Shown in pieces: positions 1 to 6,365 of a stretch of 8,102 nt of DNA. The first letter of the stretch is position 1; each line of letters opens with the position of its first letter. The position numbers and the translations under genes are program-made. Source of the DNA: Oscillospiraceae bacterium (GTDB lineage Bacteria; Bacillota; Clostridia; Oscillospirales; Ruminococcaceae); assembly GCA_900762805.1 (NCBI GenBank), contig CAAFHY010000041.1, positions 1 through 8,102 on the forward strand, written 5' to 3'. The notes under the pieces are model-generated. The model had not been told where the DNA came from, made no database searches, and saw only the letters and a program-made list of their open reading frames with translations.

Positions 1-193
1 GGATCCAGAAAAGATCGCCGCCAAGGTCAAGCAGCAGATCGAAGCCTCCCAAAAAACCAAGAAGACCAAGGAAAAGGTCATGACCGTCACGCAGGACGGC
101 GTGACGAAACAAGTTGTCGTCAAGGGCAGCGAGCTCGACAAGATGCGCCTCCTCAGGGCCCGCGAGCGCGACGCTTCCCGTTATGACGACTGA
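1..193 (+). CDS. yidC: YidC membrane protein insertase, C-terminal tail (partial, 5' end outside window)
   Basis: An open frame runs from base 2 to the TGA at 191-193 and encodes 63 residues ending ...RARERDASRYDD. It is highly charged, Lys-rich at first (KTKKTKEKV) and Arg-rich later, with no hydrophobic stretch. This fits the cytoplasmic tail that follows the last membrane helix of YidC/Oxa1 insertases, which insert and fold inner-membrane proteins with or after SecYEG. The catalytic membrane core lies outside the window, so the call rests mainly on context: yidC directly precedes jag/khpB in most Firmicutes. The gap to the next gene is only 21 bases, so the two are probably co-transcribed. 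Some other protein with a charged tail cannot be excluded from this fragment alone. Confidence 0.72.
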   Translation, partial: DPEKIAAKVKQQIEASQKTKKTKEKVMTVTQDGVTKQVVVKGSELDKMRLLRARERDASRYDD

Positions 194-214
194 TCGGCTG
201 AAGGAGAGTTCAGA

Positions 215-1183
215 ATGTTAAGAGAAGTTATTTCTACCGGCGTCAATGTCGATGAAGCCGTTGCCGAGGCCTGCCTGCGGCTGGGCGTTTCGCGCGACGA
301 TGTTTCTGTTGAGGTTCTGGAGATGCCGCAGCGCAAGCTGTTCGGCATGAGCCCCGCCAAGGTGCGCGTCACCACGGAAACCGAGCAGCCCGCACCGGCC
401 CCGGAGGCTGCGCCGGCCCCCCGCAGCGAGCGGCGTGAACGCCGCGAGCGCCCGCGCCGCGAAAACCGCGAGCCGCGCGAGAGCCGTGAGCCGCGTGAAC
501 CGCGCGAGGAGCAGCCCGAAAAGACCATCGAGCCCTATGTGCCCGATGAGACCGAGACCCCGCTGACCGAGCTGGGTGAGGCCGAACAAAAGACACTCGA
601 TTATCTCAAGGCGGTGGCTGAAAAGCTGGGCGCCGTCAAGATGTCATATGAGGTCGTTGTGACCGAAAGTGGCGTCAAGATCAAGGCCGACGGCGAAGAT
701 GCCGCCATCCTGATCGGCCGCCGCGGCGAGACGATGGAGGCGCTGCAGTATCTCTGCTCGCTGGTGTTCCACCGCTCCGAGAAGTCGCAGTATGAGCGCG
801 TGATCATTGATATCGCCTGCTACCGCCGGAAGCGCGAGCGCAGCCTGCAGCAGCTGGCCAAAAACACGGCTGTCAAGGTGCAGCGCACCCACCGCCAGCA
901 GACGCTGGAGCCGATGAACCCCTATGAGCGCCGCATCATCCACAGCACGGTGCAGAAGGTCAACGGCGTCAAGTCGGAATCGATCGGCGAGGAGCCGCAC
1001 CGCCGTGTCGTCATCATGCCGGAGGGCGGCCGCGGCCGCGGCGGCAAAGGCCGCCGCAAGGGCGACAGACAGGACCGCCGCCCGTCGGCCGCGCCGGCCG
1101 CCGCGCCGGCCAAGACGAGCCACACCGAGCCGCGCCCGGCAGAGGGGCAGGGGCTGCCGCTCTATTCGAAGATCGAGCTGTAG
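215..1183 (+). CDS. khpB: KhpB/Jag RNA-binding protein (Jag-N, KH and R3H domains)
   Basis: This 322-residue protein is of the Jag/KhpB (EloR) family, a cytoplasmic RNA-binding protein that works with KhpA in Gram-positive bacteria and is linked to cell elongation and division. Residues 1-53 form the Jag-N domain, including KLFGMSPAKVRV. Residues 54-110 are a low-complexity Pro/Arg/Glu linker with repeated REPRE-like units (81-99). The KH domain spans about 145-200 with the GxxG loop GRRG at 168-171. The R3H domain spans about 205-268, with the R-x3-H signature at R239-H243 (RRIIH). The basic Gly/Arg tail from 271 looks disordered. ATG 215 is chosen because AAGGAG at 201-206 is well placed and the Jag-N domain begins at residue 1. 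The linker and tail make it longer than the Bacillus homologue of about 210 residues. It ends at a strong terminator. Confidence 0.95.
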   Translation: MLREVISTGVNVDEAVAEACLRLGVSRDDVSVEVLEMPQRKLFGMSPAKVRVTTETEQPAPAPEAAPAPRSERRERRERPRRENREPRESREPREPREEQPEKTIEPYVPDETETPLTELGEAEQKTLDYLKAVAEKLGAVKMSYEVVVTESGVKIKADGEDAAILIGRRGETMEALQYLCSLVFHRSEKSQYERVIIDIACYRRKRERSLQQLAKNTAVKVQRTHRQQTLEPMNPYERRIIHSTVQKVNGVKSESIGEEPHRRVVIMPEGGRGRGGKGRRKGDRQDRRPSAAPAAAPAKTSHTEPRPAEGQGLPLYSKIEL

Positions 1184-1192
1184 GAGAGCCAA

Positions 1193-1220
1193 GGCCGGCG
1201 CGCTGCGCCGGCCTGCTTTT
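1193..1220 (+). terminator. Intrinsic terminator after khpB
   Basis: A perfect 9-bp GC stem, GGCCGGCGC (1193-1201) with GCGCCGGCC (1205-1213), closes a 3-nt loop (GCT) and is followed by TGCTTTT. It starts 10 bases after the khpB stop codon. It probably ends the yidC-khpB transcript and separates it from the mnmE unit. Confidence 0.85.
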
Positions 1221-1617
1221 GACTGTGACGGGTTTTCGGGCGGTCTGCGGGGTACGTCGCCTGCCCCGCCGGCGCTGTGCGGGCCGCTTTGCGGCCGGAA
1301 CAGAGCATGCGCGGCGGCTTTGCCGGCTTGAAGCGGAGCTCCGGCCGGGAGCTTCTGTTTCGGCGGGCGGCTGCCCGCTCCTGGTTCGAATTTGAGCTCA
1401 CACTCGCAGGGCTGCTGCTCTTTCACCGGCGGACGCCGGCCGGCTTGGCGCCTTGCGCCTCTGCTCTGCCGGTTCGGGTGCCTGCCCTGTTTGGGTTGCT
1501 TTCTCCATTTTTCTTTCGATTCGGTCGGCCGGAACGGCTTTCTGTCTGAAAGGATCGGGCTGCCGCTCCGCCCTTCTGCCGGCGCGGTCCGTTCTGTGCC
1601 GGAGAAAATCCGCAAGC
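1221..1617. other. Gene-free, hairpin-rich intergenic stretch
   Basis: No supported gene lies here. Open frames exist on both strands, but they are Arg/Ala/Pro-rich, lack a convincing ribosome site and match no family I recognise, as expected from GC-rich non-coding DNA. The stretch holds several short perfect hairpins. These are GGCCGC/GCGGCC around TTT (1282-1296), AGCTCC/GGAGCT around GGCCG (1337-1353), and GCGGGC/GCCCGC around GGCT (1363-1378). Part of it is locally less GC-rich and pyrimidine-rich on the + strand (about 1490-1530). It could be a dispersed intergenic repeat or an untranslated RNA; the sequence alone does not decide. Confidence 0.5.
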
Positions 1618-1647
1618 TTGCGGCGCCCCCGCCCGATGCGGTATAAT
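1618..1647 (+). promoter_or_regulatory. Sigma-A-type promoter for mnmE (and probably mnmG-rsmG)
   Basis: A consensus -10 box TATAAT lies at 1642-1647. An 18-bp spacer separates it from TTGCGG (1618-1623), a -35 that matches TTGACA at three positions. Transcription should begin near 1654 and give a leader of about 100 nt before the mnmE start. It is the only good -10 box between the khpB terminator and mnmE. Confidence 0.7.
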
Positions 1648-1667
1648 ACGCCAAGCGGCCAAGCCGT

Positions 1668-1698
1668 GGGGGCGCTCATGCACACCCGCAGCGCCCCC
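1668..1698 (+). promoter_or_regulatory. GC-rich stem-loop in the mnmE 5' leader
   Basis: A perfect 9-bp stem, GGGGGCGCT (1668-1676) with AGCGCCCCC (1690-1698), closes a 13-nt loop about 14 nt after the predicted transcription start. No U-run follows, so it is not a terminator as drawn. It may stabilise the 5' end or act as a leader element. The arms are clear in the sequence; any function is inferred. Confidence 0.45.
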
Positions 1699-1755
1699 CT
1701 AATGCGGCCTGCTCCGCCGCGCACCGGCGGGAAAGCCCCGCCAACAGGAGGTCCC

Positions 1756-3126
1756 ATGTATATTACCGATACGATAGCCGCCATATCGACGCCGCCGGGA
1801 CAGGGCGGCATCAGTCTCGTGCGCCTTTCGGGGCCGGAGGCCATCGCCATTGCCGCTCAGGTGTTTTTCCCCTTTTCGGGCTGCGAGCTGGCGGCGCTGC
1901 CGGGCTATACGGCGCGCTACGGCCGCTTCCGTTCGGGCGGCCGGGTGCTTGATACCGGGGTGGCGCTGGTCTACCGCGCCCCCAAAAGCTATACCGGCGA
2001 GGATGTTGCCGAGCTGATGTGCCATGGCGGCGAGCTGGTGAGCGCCGCCGTGCTGCGCGCCCTGCTTGACGCCGGCGCCCGTCCGGCTGACCGCGGCGAA
2101 TTCACCAAGCGCGCCTATCTCAACGGCAAGCTGTCGCTGACCGAGGCCGAGGCCGTCTGCGATATCATCACAGCCGGCTCGCGCGTCGGGGCTGCGGCCG
2201 CTGTTTCGGCCTCGCAGGGGGCGCTCGGCCGCGAGACCGACCGCCTCAAGCGGCTGCTTCTGGAGGCCGCCTCGCACATCGCCGCCTGGCTCGACTACCC
2301 GGAGGAGGATGTCGAGCCGGTCGAGACGGCGCGGCTGCTGTCCTTTCTGCGGCAGACCTCCGACGGGCTTGAACGGCTGCTGGCCGGTTATGAGCGCGGC
2401 GAGGCGGTGCTGCGCGGCGTGCGCGCCGCTATCGTCGGCACGCCCAATGTCGGAAAAAGCACGCTGATGAACCTGCTGTGCGGCAGCGAAAGGTCGATCG
2501 TCACCGCCGTGCCCGGCACGACGCGCGATGTGGTGGAAACGACGGTGCGCCTCGGCTCGACCAGCATCGTACTGAGCGATACGGCCGGCATCCGCGCCAC
2601 TGATGATATTGTTGAGGCTGCCGGCGTGCAGCGCGCCGTAGACCGCATCGGCCAGAGCCAGCTGGTGCTGGCTGTCTTTGACGGATCGCGCCCGCTGACG
2701 GACGACGACCGCGCCGTCGTGGAAAAGACACGGACACTGCCGGCCATTGCCGTCATCAACAAGGGTGACCTGCCCGAAACGGCCGATGTGGCCGAGCTGG
2801 AACGCGCTTACGGCCATGTCGTGCGCATCAGCGCGCGCGACCCCGGCGCCTTAGAGGTCATCGACCGCGCCGTGGCCGGGCTGACCGGAATTGACAGCTT
2901 CGATCCCTCGGCTCCGCTGCTGGCCACAGAGCGGCAGCGCGCCGCCGCCGTCCGCGCCGGGGCACTGGTGCAGGAGGCGGCGCGCCAGATCGGCGACGGT
3001 GTAACGCTCGACGTCGTATCGGACACCATTTCGGCGGCCCATGCCGCGCTCTGCGAGCTGTCGGGCGAGGATGCTTCGGAGGCAGTCGTCAACGAGGTGT
3101 TCAGCCGCTTCTGTGTCGGGAAGTGA
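1756..3126 (+). CDS. mnmE: tRNA uridine-5-carboxymethylaminomethyl modification GTPase MnmE
   Basis: This 456-residue GTPase is the partner of MnmG in forming (carboxymethyl)aminomethyl-uridine at wobble position 34 of certain tRNAs. The N-terminal tetrahydrofolate-binding domain opens with MYITDTIAAISTPPGQGG. The G domain is inserted in the helical domain with intact motifs: G1 GTPNVGKST (228-236), G2 GTTRD (254-258), G3 DTAG (275-278), G4 NKGD (335-338) and SAR (359-361). E287 matches the catalytic glutamate E282 of E. coli MnmE. The protein ends in the family C-terminal signature FCVGK, with C453. ATG 1756 is chosen because AGGAGG (1746-1751) precedes it and the protein then begins exactly like the family. 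The open frame upstream, back to 1453, is not part of it. Length is normal. mnmG follows after 263 bp. Confidence 0.97.
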   Translation: MYITDTIAAISTPPGQGGISLVRLSGPEAIAIAAQVFFPFSGCELAALPGYTARYGRFRSGGRVLDTGVALVYRAPKSYTGEDVAELMCHGGELVSAAVLRALLDAGARPADRGEFTKRAYLNGKLSLTEAEAVCDIITAGSRVGAAAAVSASQGALGRETDRLKRLLLEAASHIAAWLDYPEEDVEPVETARLLSFLRQTSDGLERLLAGYERGEAVLRGVRAAIVGTPNVGKSTLMNLLCGSERSIVTAVPGTTRDVVETTVRLGSTSIVLSDTAGIRATDDIVEAAGVQRAVDRIGQSQLVLAVFDGSRPLTDDDRAVVEKTRTLPAIAVINKGDLPETADVAELERAYGHVVRISARDPGALEVIDRAVAGLTGIDSFDPSAPLLATERQRAAAVRAGALVQEAARQIGDGVTLDVVSDTISAAHAALCELSGEDASEAVVNEVFSRFCVGK

Positions 3127-3389
3127 CGGAGCCCGCCCGCGCAAGAAAAGCCGCGGGTCAAGTGACAGAGGCTCGATATTTATGGGAAAAGAAGAGCGGC
3201 GCTTGCCGGAGGCAGCCCGCACCGGCTGTGCAAGGGCGGTCCGCCCCGTCAGCAAACGGCTGTTGGACGGGCGGCGGGCCGCCGCCCGCTTTGCCGGCGT
3301 CATCGGCAGAGATAAGGACGCAGACCGCCCCGCCGCCTTATCTGCAAATCACTGCCCGCCGCAGGCGCGGGCTTCTGGAGGGACACGCC
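3127..3389. other. Unusually long mnmE-mnmG spacer with GC hairpins
   Basis: The 263 bases between two genes that are usually close together hold no recognised gene. Stem-loops include CCCGCG/CGCGGG around 10 nt (3136-3157) and an 8-bp stem CGGGCGGC/GCCGCCCG around GGGCC (3268-3288), followed only by CTTTG, so at best a weak pause or attenuation site. A 76-codon frame from ATG 3182 overlaps the mnmG start, ending at 3412. It has only a weak upstream AGAGG and Arg/Ala-rich random-like content, so it is not called as a gene. A GTG at 3123 opens a frame continuous with mnmG, but the encoded extension resembles no MnmG N-terminus. Confidence 0.45.
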
Positions 3390-5255
3390 TTGACAGCATC
3401 CGAAACCTATGATGTGATCGTGGTCGGCGCCGGCCACGCCGGCATTGAAGCCGGCCTTGCCGCCGCCCGCCTCGGCGCGCGCACGGCCGTGTTTACCCTG
3501 TCGCTCGATGCGGTGGGCAATATGCCCTGCAATCCCTCGATCGGCGGCACCGCCAAGGGGCATCTCGTCTTTGAGATCGACTGTCTCGGCGGCGAGATGG
3601 GCCGCGCAGCCGATGCTACCACGCTGCAGAGCCGTATGCTCAACATGGGCAAGGGTCCGGCCGTCCATTCGCTGCGCGCCCAGTGCGACCGGCGCGCCTA
3701 CGCAGCCTACATGAAAAAGGCGCTCGAACGGCAGGCGGGGCTGCTGCTCATGCAGCAGGAGATCACCGGCGTCGTCTGTGAGGACGGCCGCGCCGCCGGC
3801 GTCGTCAGCTCGCTGGGGGTGCTCTATCCGGCCAGGGCCGTCGTCATTGCCACCGGCACTTACCTCGGCGGGCGTATATTTGTGGGCGAGATGAGCCGCG
3901 AGAGCGGCCCCGACAATGTGCTGGCCGCCACGGAGCTGACGCGCTCGCTGTGCGGACTGGGCCTTCCCCTCCGCCGGTTCAAAACTGGCACACCGGCGCG
4001 CGTGCATCGCCGCAGCATCGATTTTTCGCGTCTCGAACGCCAGCCGGGCGACCCGCAGACCGTCCCGTTCAGCTTCAGCGACGCCGCCCCCCGCAACACC
4101 GAGGACTGCTATATCGCCTATACCAATCCGCGCACCCATGAGGTCATCCGCCGCAATCTGCACCGCTCGCCGCTCTACGGCGGCCGGATCGAGGGCATCG
4201 GCCCGCGCTACTGCCCCTCCATCGAGGACAAGGTCGTGCGCTTTGCCGACAAGCCGCGCCATCAGATCTTTGTTGAGCCGTGCGGCGCCGATACCGAGGA
4301 AATGTATCTGCAGGGGATGTCGTCGTCGCTGCCCTACGACGTGCAGCTGGAGATGTACCGCACCATCGAGGGCTTCGAGAAGATCGAGCTGATGCGTCCG
4401 GCCTATGCGATAGAATATGACTGCTGCGACCCGCTGGCGCTGTCTCCGGCGCTGATGGTCAAAGCGCTGCCCGGCCTGTTCGGCGCGGGGCAGTTCAACG
4501 GCTCCTCCGGCTATGAGGAGGCCGCCGCGCAGGGCTTGGTCGCCGGCGTCAACGCCGCGCGCTACGCCAAGGGCCTTCCGCCCTTTATCCTGCCGCGCAG
4601 CAGCTCCTATATCGGCACACTGATCGACGATCTGGTCACAAAGGGCGTCAGCGATCCCTACCGCATGATGACCAGCCGCAGCGAATACCGCCTCAGCCTG
4701 CGGCAGGACAACGCCGACCGCCGGCTGTGCGAGCTGGGGCACAGTCTGGGGCTGCTGGAGGATGGGCGCTACGCGCAGTTTCTTGAAAACAAACGGCTGC
4801 TTGCGGCCGAGATGGGCCGCCTGCGGGCCGCCCGTGTCCGGCCGGGCGGCAAGATCAACGCCCTTCTGACGCGCCTTGGCAGCGCTCCCCTCACCGAGCC
4901 GGTCTCCGCCGCCGCGCTGCTGCGCCGTCCGCGCGTCGAATACGCCGATATCGCCCCGTTCACCGATCTGCCGCCTGACTGCCCGCCCGCGATCACCGAG
5001 AGCGCCGCCGTTGAGCTGAAATACGAGGGCTACCTCAACAAGCAGCGGCAGGAGATCGAGCGTCAGCGCCGCATGGAGGACGTGACGCTGCCCGACGGGC
5101 TTGACTATGCCGCCGTCGAGGGGCTGCGCCGCGAGGCTGCCGAAAAGCTGGCGCGCGTGCGCCCGCTGACGCTGGGGCAGGCCGCCCGCATCAGCGGCGT
5201 CAACCCGGCCGATATTTCGGTGCTGGCCGTCTGGCTGCGCCGACACATGGGATAG
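3390..5255 (+). CDS. mnmG: tRNA uridine-5-carboxymethylaminomethyl modification enzyme MnmG (GidA), FAD-dependent
   Basis: This 621-residue flavoprotein forms a complex with MnmE and uses FAD, NADH and a methylene-tetrahydrofolate-derived carbon to modify tRNA wobble U34. The N-terminal Rossmann signature is YDVIVVGAGHAGIEA, with GxGxxG at 13-18. CNPSIGG follows, with C47, and GPRYCPSIEDK carries C275; these match the two functionally important cysteines of E. coli MnmG (C47 and C277). FKTGTPAR (197-204) and the SRSEYRLSLRQDNAD signature are present. The C-terminal MnmE/tRNA-binding helices include YEGYLNKQRQEIERQ. The start is TTG 3390: GGAGG (3377-3381) lies 8 nt upstream, the Rossmann fold begins at residue 7 as usual, and the length is standard. 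An upstream GTG would add 89 unrelated residues. It is probably co-transcribed with mnmE and rsmG. Confidence 0.96.
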   Translation: MTASETYDVIVVGAGHAGIEAGLAAARLGARTAVFTLSLDAVGNMPCNPSIGGTAKGHLVFEIDCLGGEMGRAADATTLQSRMLNMGKGPAVHSLRAQCDRRAYAAYMKKALERQAGLLLMQQEITGVVCEDGRAAGVVSSLGVLYPARAVVIATGTYLGGRIFVGEMSRESGPDNVLAATELTRSLCGLGLPLRRFKTGTPARVHRRSIDFSRLERQPGDPQTVPFSFSDAAPRNTEDCYIAYTNPRTHEVIRRNLHRSPLYGGRIEGIGPRYCPSIEDKVVRFADKPRHQIFVEPCGADTEEMYLQGMSSSLPYDVQLEMYRTIEGFEKIELMRPAYAIEYDCCDPLALSPALMVKALPGLFGAGQFNGSSGYEEAAAQGLVAGVNAARYAKGLPPFILPRSSSYIGTLIDDLVTKGVSDPYRMMTSRSEYRLSLRQDNADRRLCELGHSLGLLEDGRYAQFLENKRLLAAEMGRLRAARVRPGGKINALLTRLGSAPLTEPVSAAALLRRPRVEYADIAPFTDLPPDCPPAITESAAVELKYEGYLNKQRQEIERQRRMEDVTLPDGLDYAAVEGLRREAAEKLARVRPLTLGQAARISGVNPADISVLAVWLRRHMG

Positions 5256-5366
5256 ATCGGGGAAGATTATACAAAGAGTTTACGCAACAGGCTGCCTGTG
5301 CGGCGGCAGATCGGCCGTGGGCTTGGCCCGGCGCGAGCCGAAACAGGAACGAAACAGGAGAAAACC

Positions 5367-6068
5367 ATGAAAGAAAAATTGCTGGCGCTGGCGGCGCAGT
5401 ACGACATCCCGCTGACCGCGGCGGGCGCGGCGGCGCTCTGCGGCTATCTTGAACGGCTGCTTGAGACCAACCGGGTGATGAACCTTACGGCTATCACCGA
5501 CCCGGACGAGGCGTTGTGCAAGCACCTGCTCGACTGTCTTGTCGCGGCGGCGCTGCCGGAAATGGCCGGCCGTGTCGCCGACGTCGGCGCAGGCGCCGGC
5601 TTTCCCTCGGTCGTTATCAAGGCGCTGCGCCCCGAATGCGAGATCACCGCGCTTGATGCCACCGGGAAGAAGCTCGATTTTGTCGCGTCGGCTTCGGCGG
5701 CCTGCGGTCTGGCCTGCCGCACGGCGCACATCCGCGCCGAGGACGCCGGACGCGATCCCGGCTTCCGCGAGCGGTTTGACACCGTTGCCGCCCGCGCCGT
5801 GGCGGCGCTGCCGGTGCTGTGCGAGTACTGCCTGCCGCTGGTGCGCGTGGGCGGTCATTTCATCGCCATGAAGGGGCCGGGCGCCGAGCAGGAGTGCGCG
5901 CAGGCTTCGGCCGCGCTTCAGGCGCTGGGCGGCGAGCTGCTGCGCGCCCAAACGGTCACACTGCCCGACGGCTCGCAGCGCGTCAATCTGGTTATAAAAA
6001 AGGCGCGGCCAACGCCAAAGAGCTATCCCCGCCGCCAGAAGGACATCAAGGCCCGCCCGCTGGGGTGA
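5367..6068 (+). CDS. rsmG: 16S rRNA (guanine-N7)-methyltransferase RsmG (GidB), G527-specific
   Basis: This 233-residue class I SAM-dependent methyltransferase makes m7G527 in 16S rRNA. Loss of the enzyme is known to give low-level streptomycin resistance. Visible family features are NRVMNLTAI near residues 36-43, the SAM-binding motif DVGAGAGFP (72-80), the acidic motif ALDATGKKLDF (95-105), the AED segment (124-126), and ARAVAALPVL followed by GGHFIAMKG. The C-terminal TPKSYPRR matches the usual TPKxYPR ending. Length is close to the usual 235-240. ATG 5367 is chosen over the upstream ATG 5298 because AGGAG (5356-5360) sits 6 nt before it and the extra 23 residues have no family counterpart. 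The 111-bp gap after mnmG contains an 11-nt near-exact tandem duplication (CGAAACAGGA at 5339-5348 and 5350-5359) that doubles the ribosome-site core. Confidence 0.96.
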   Translation: MKEKLLALAAQYDIPLTAAGAAALCGYLERLLETNRVMNLTAITDPDEALCKHLLDCLVAAALPEMAGRVADVGAGAGFPSVVIKALRPECEITALDATGKKLDFVASASAACGLACRTAHIRAEDAGRDPGFRERFDTVAARAVAALPVLCEYCLPLVRVGGHFIAMKGPGAEQECAQASAALQALGGELLRAQTVTLPDGSQRVNLVIKKARPTPKSYPRRQKDIKARPLG

Positions 6069-6148
6069 GGCAGGGTTTTTCCGGCGGCCTTGCCGTCCCG
6101 ACAGCCCAAAAGCTTGGCGGAAGGCCCCAAAAATATCATAAAAGGCAA

Positions 6149-6177
6149 TGGACAAATGCGCGCGGCTGTGCTACAAT
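6149..6177 (+). promoter_or_regulatory. Promoter of the tRNA-Arg gene
   Basis: TGGACA (6149-6154) and TACAAT (6172-6177) are separated by exactly 17 bp, each one mismatch from consensus. Transcription should start near 6184, about 10 nt before the mature tRNA 5' end, leaving a short leader for RNase P to remove. No convincing terminator lies between rsmG and this promoter. An imperfect hairpin at 6086-6126 has no U-run after it. Confidence 0.8.
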
Positions 6178-6193
6178 AATAGGGCAAAAATCC

Positions 6194-6268
6194 GCCCCCA
6201 TAGTTTAATGGATATGACGCGGCCCTCCGGAGGCCGAGATAAAGGTTCGATTCCTTTTGGGGGTGCCA
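6194..6268 (+). tRNA. tRNA-Arg, anticodon CCG
   Basis: A 75-nt cloverleaf with encoded CCA is present. The acceptor GCCCCCA (6194-6200) pairs with TGGGGGT (6258-6264). The D arm carries AATGGATA. The anticodon stem is CGGCC/GGCCG (6220-6224, 6232-6236) with loop CTCCGGA, giving anticodon CCG at 6227-6229 preceded by the invariant U33. The T arm is AAAGG-TTCGATT-CCTTT. The discriminator is G6265 and CCA is 6266-6268. It reads the Arg codon CGG. The first acceptor pair is a G-U wobble (G6194 with T6264), and the D stem has three clear pairs. The wobble base is C, so this tRNA is not itself a MnmE/MnmG substrate. Confidence 0.95.
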
Positions 6269-6269
6269 C

Positions 6270-6299
6270 AAAACGGCTTGTTTCGGCAAGTCGTTTTTT
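6270..6299 (+). terminator. Intrinsic terminator of the tRNA-Arg unit
   Basis: AAAACGGCTTG (6270-6280) pairs with CAAGTCGTTTT (6287-6297), an 11-bp stem with one G-U pair, around the loop TTTCGG. The run TTTTTT (6294-6299) follows. It begins two bases after the encoded CCA, so the tRNA is a monocistronic unit. Confidence 0.92.
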
Positions 6300-6365
6300 C
6301 ACGCGCCGGGGCCGCTCGCGGGCGGTCGTGCCGGACAAAGGAGTTCGGGAACACCGAGGGAGCCT

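Noticed and set aside
1..6. GGATCC (BamHI site) exactly at the first base, suggesting a clone end
   Set aside because: A six-base match at the window edge can be chance or window choice. The reading frame through it is intact and no vector sequence is seen.
644..1654. 336-codon open frame on the minus strand across khpB and the spacer
   Set aside because: It is antisense to a clear Jag protein, with Arg/Ala/Pro-rich content typical of a GC-rich shadow frame, and there is no promoter or ribosome site evidence.
1453..1755. 101-codon upstream extension of MnmE
   Set aside because: It contains the promoter and leader hairpin. The family N-terminus MYITDTIAAI begins at ATG 1756 right after AGGAGG.
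3123..3389. GTG start giving an 89-residue N-terminal extension of MnmG
   Set aside because: The extension has no MnmG-like sequence and no ribosome site, and TTG 3390 gives the standard length with GGAGG correctly placed.
3182..3412. 76-codon frame in the mnmE-mnmG spacer overlapping the mnmG start
   Set aside because: Only a weak, distant AGAGG precedes it, the composition is Arg/Ala-rich as in random GC-rich DNA, and no family is recognised.
3390..3418. TTGACA at the mnmG start as a -35 box
   Set aside because: It is formed by the TTG start codon and the next codon. No -10 box lies at 16-18 bp; TATGAT at 3408-3413 is only 12 bp away.
3300..5246. 648-codon open frame on the minus strand opposite mnmG
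   Set aside because: It is a shadow of the highly biased mnmG coding frame. The product is low-complexity Ala/Gly/Arg-rich with no domain.
6086..6126. Imperfect hairpin after rsmG (GGCCTTGCC with GGC-GG-AAGGCC) as an rsmG terminator
   Set aside because: The stem is bulged with a 21-nt loop and is followed by CCAAAAAT, not a U-run. Neither orientation gives a good intrinsic terminator.
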